From Polyangium sp. (in: bacteria) (lineage in GTDB: Bacteria; Myxococcota_A; Polyangia; Palsa-1104): a stretch of DNA of 5,647 nt. The notes under the pieces were generated by a model. It did no database searches. It had not been told where the DNA came from and saw nothing but the letters and a program-made list of their open reading frames with translations. Shown one piece after another: positions 5,475 through 5,647 of the stretch. The stretch covers positions 1 to 5,647 of the forward strand of contig JANWLJ010000220.1 of the NCBI GenBank assembly GCA_025450955.1. Direction: 5' to 3'. The stretch's first letter is position 1. Each line of letters starts with the position of its first letter. The position numbers and the translations under genes are program-made.

Positions 5475-5647
5475 CGCGCGCCTCGCGCTCGTCTCGCTCG
5501 CGTTTGTCCTCGCGCTGCCCGCCTCGGCCCTCGCCCAGCGGGTGCCGGGGCAGCTCGCGGCCGAGGGCAAGGTGATCGCCTGGATTCACTTTCGCGGCAA
5601 CCGCAAGGCGGAGGACGACGCGATCCGGCTGGCGATCTCGTCGAGCC
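5467..5647 (+). CDS. bamA: Outer-membrane assembly factor BamA (Omp85 family), N-terminal part; 3' end outside window
   Basis: BamA is the outer-membrane barrel protein that folds and inserts other beta-barrel proteins, using periplasmic POTRA domains. Only 60 complete codons are visible. Residues 1-23 form a Sec signal peptide: Arg at 2 and 5, a hydrophobic core at about 6-17, and a signal peptidase I site after Ala-Leu-Ala (21-23). After it, VIAWIHFRGNRKAEDDAIRL (36-55) resembles the first strand and helix of a POTRA domain (I-x-F-x-GN then an acidic helix with AIR). The position directly after lolD supports BamA, as these genes are neighbours in several deltaproteobacteria. Another Omp85 protein, such as a TamA-like one, cannot be excluded because the barrel is outside the window. 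Confidence 0.75.
   Translation, partial: MRSARLALVSLAFVLALPASALAQRVPGQLAAEGKVIAWIHFRGNRKAEDDAIRLAISSS

Noticed and set aside
4686..5570. A 294-residue - strand open frame opposite lolD.
   Set aside because: It is antisense to a fully motif-complete LolD and has no supporting features.

Overview
The window is a GC-rich, densely packed stretch of bacterial chromosome in which every gene lies on the + strand. From left to right it holds the 3' end of purF (amidophosphoribosyltransferase), prfB (release factor RF2, interrupted by a programmed +1 frameshift), lysS (lysyl-tRNA synthetase), a LolC/LolE-type permease gene, lolD (its ATPase), and the 5' end of a gene with a signal peptide and a POTRA-like start, most likely bamA. 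The gene order lysS - lolC/E - lolD - bamA, the Fe-S-type PurF and the base composition suggest a diderm of the deltaproteobacterial/Myxococcota kind. This is inferred from gene content and order; no 16S rRNA gene or other direct taxonomic marker is present.

Region by region: 1-360 encodes the C-terminal 119 residues of PurF. A 25-nt gap with a GGAG ribosome binding site leads to prfB (386-1547). Its reading frame stops at a TGA after 26 codons and continues in the +1 frame after an AGGGGG-CAT-CTT-TGA-C site, which is nearly identical to the classical RF2 autoregulatory frameshift. The 69-nt prfB-lysS gap (1548-1616) contains two perfect DnaA-box nonamers and a third consensus-compatible one in the same orientation, with starts 33 and 11 bp apart; the last abuts the lysS start codon. 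lysS (1617-3062) is full length in plan, but its motif 1 lacks the usual proline and about 22 residues are absent before motif 3. The permease gene (3070-4689) follows after 7 nt and carries two unusual insertions: an extra N-terminal transmembrane hairpin with a histidine-rich loop, and a low-complexity Lys/Pro/Ser linker in its periplasmic domain. An 86-nt gap contains a good sigma70-like promoter placed so close to lolD (4776-5474) that the mRNA would be almost leaderless. The bamA-like gene (5467 to window end) overlaps the lolD end by 8 nt.

Functionally, the left half is nucleotide synthesis and translation. The right half is outer-membrane biogenesis: LolC/E and LolD release lipoproteins from the inner membrane, and BamA inserts beta-barrel proteins into the outer membrane. 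No mobile element, CRISPR array, tRNA or rRNA gene was seen, and no gene-free stretch exceeds 86 nt. I did not find a wholly new system. The most notable signals are the phased DnaA boxes, the unusual permease insertions, the RF2 frameshift site and the altered LysRS motif 1.
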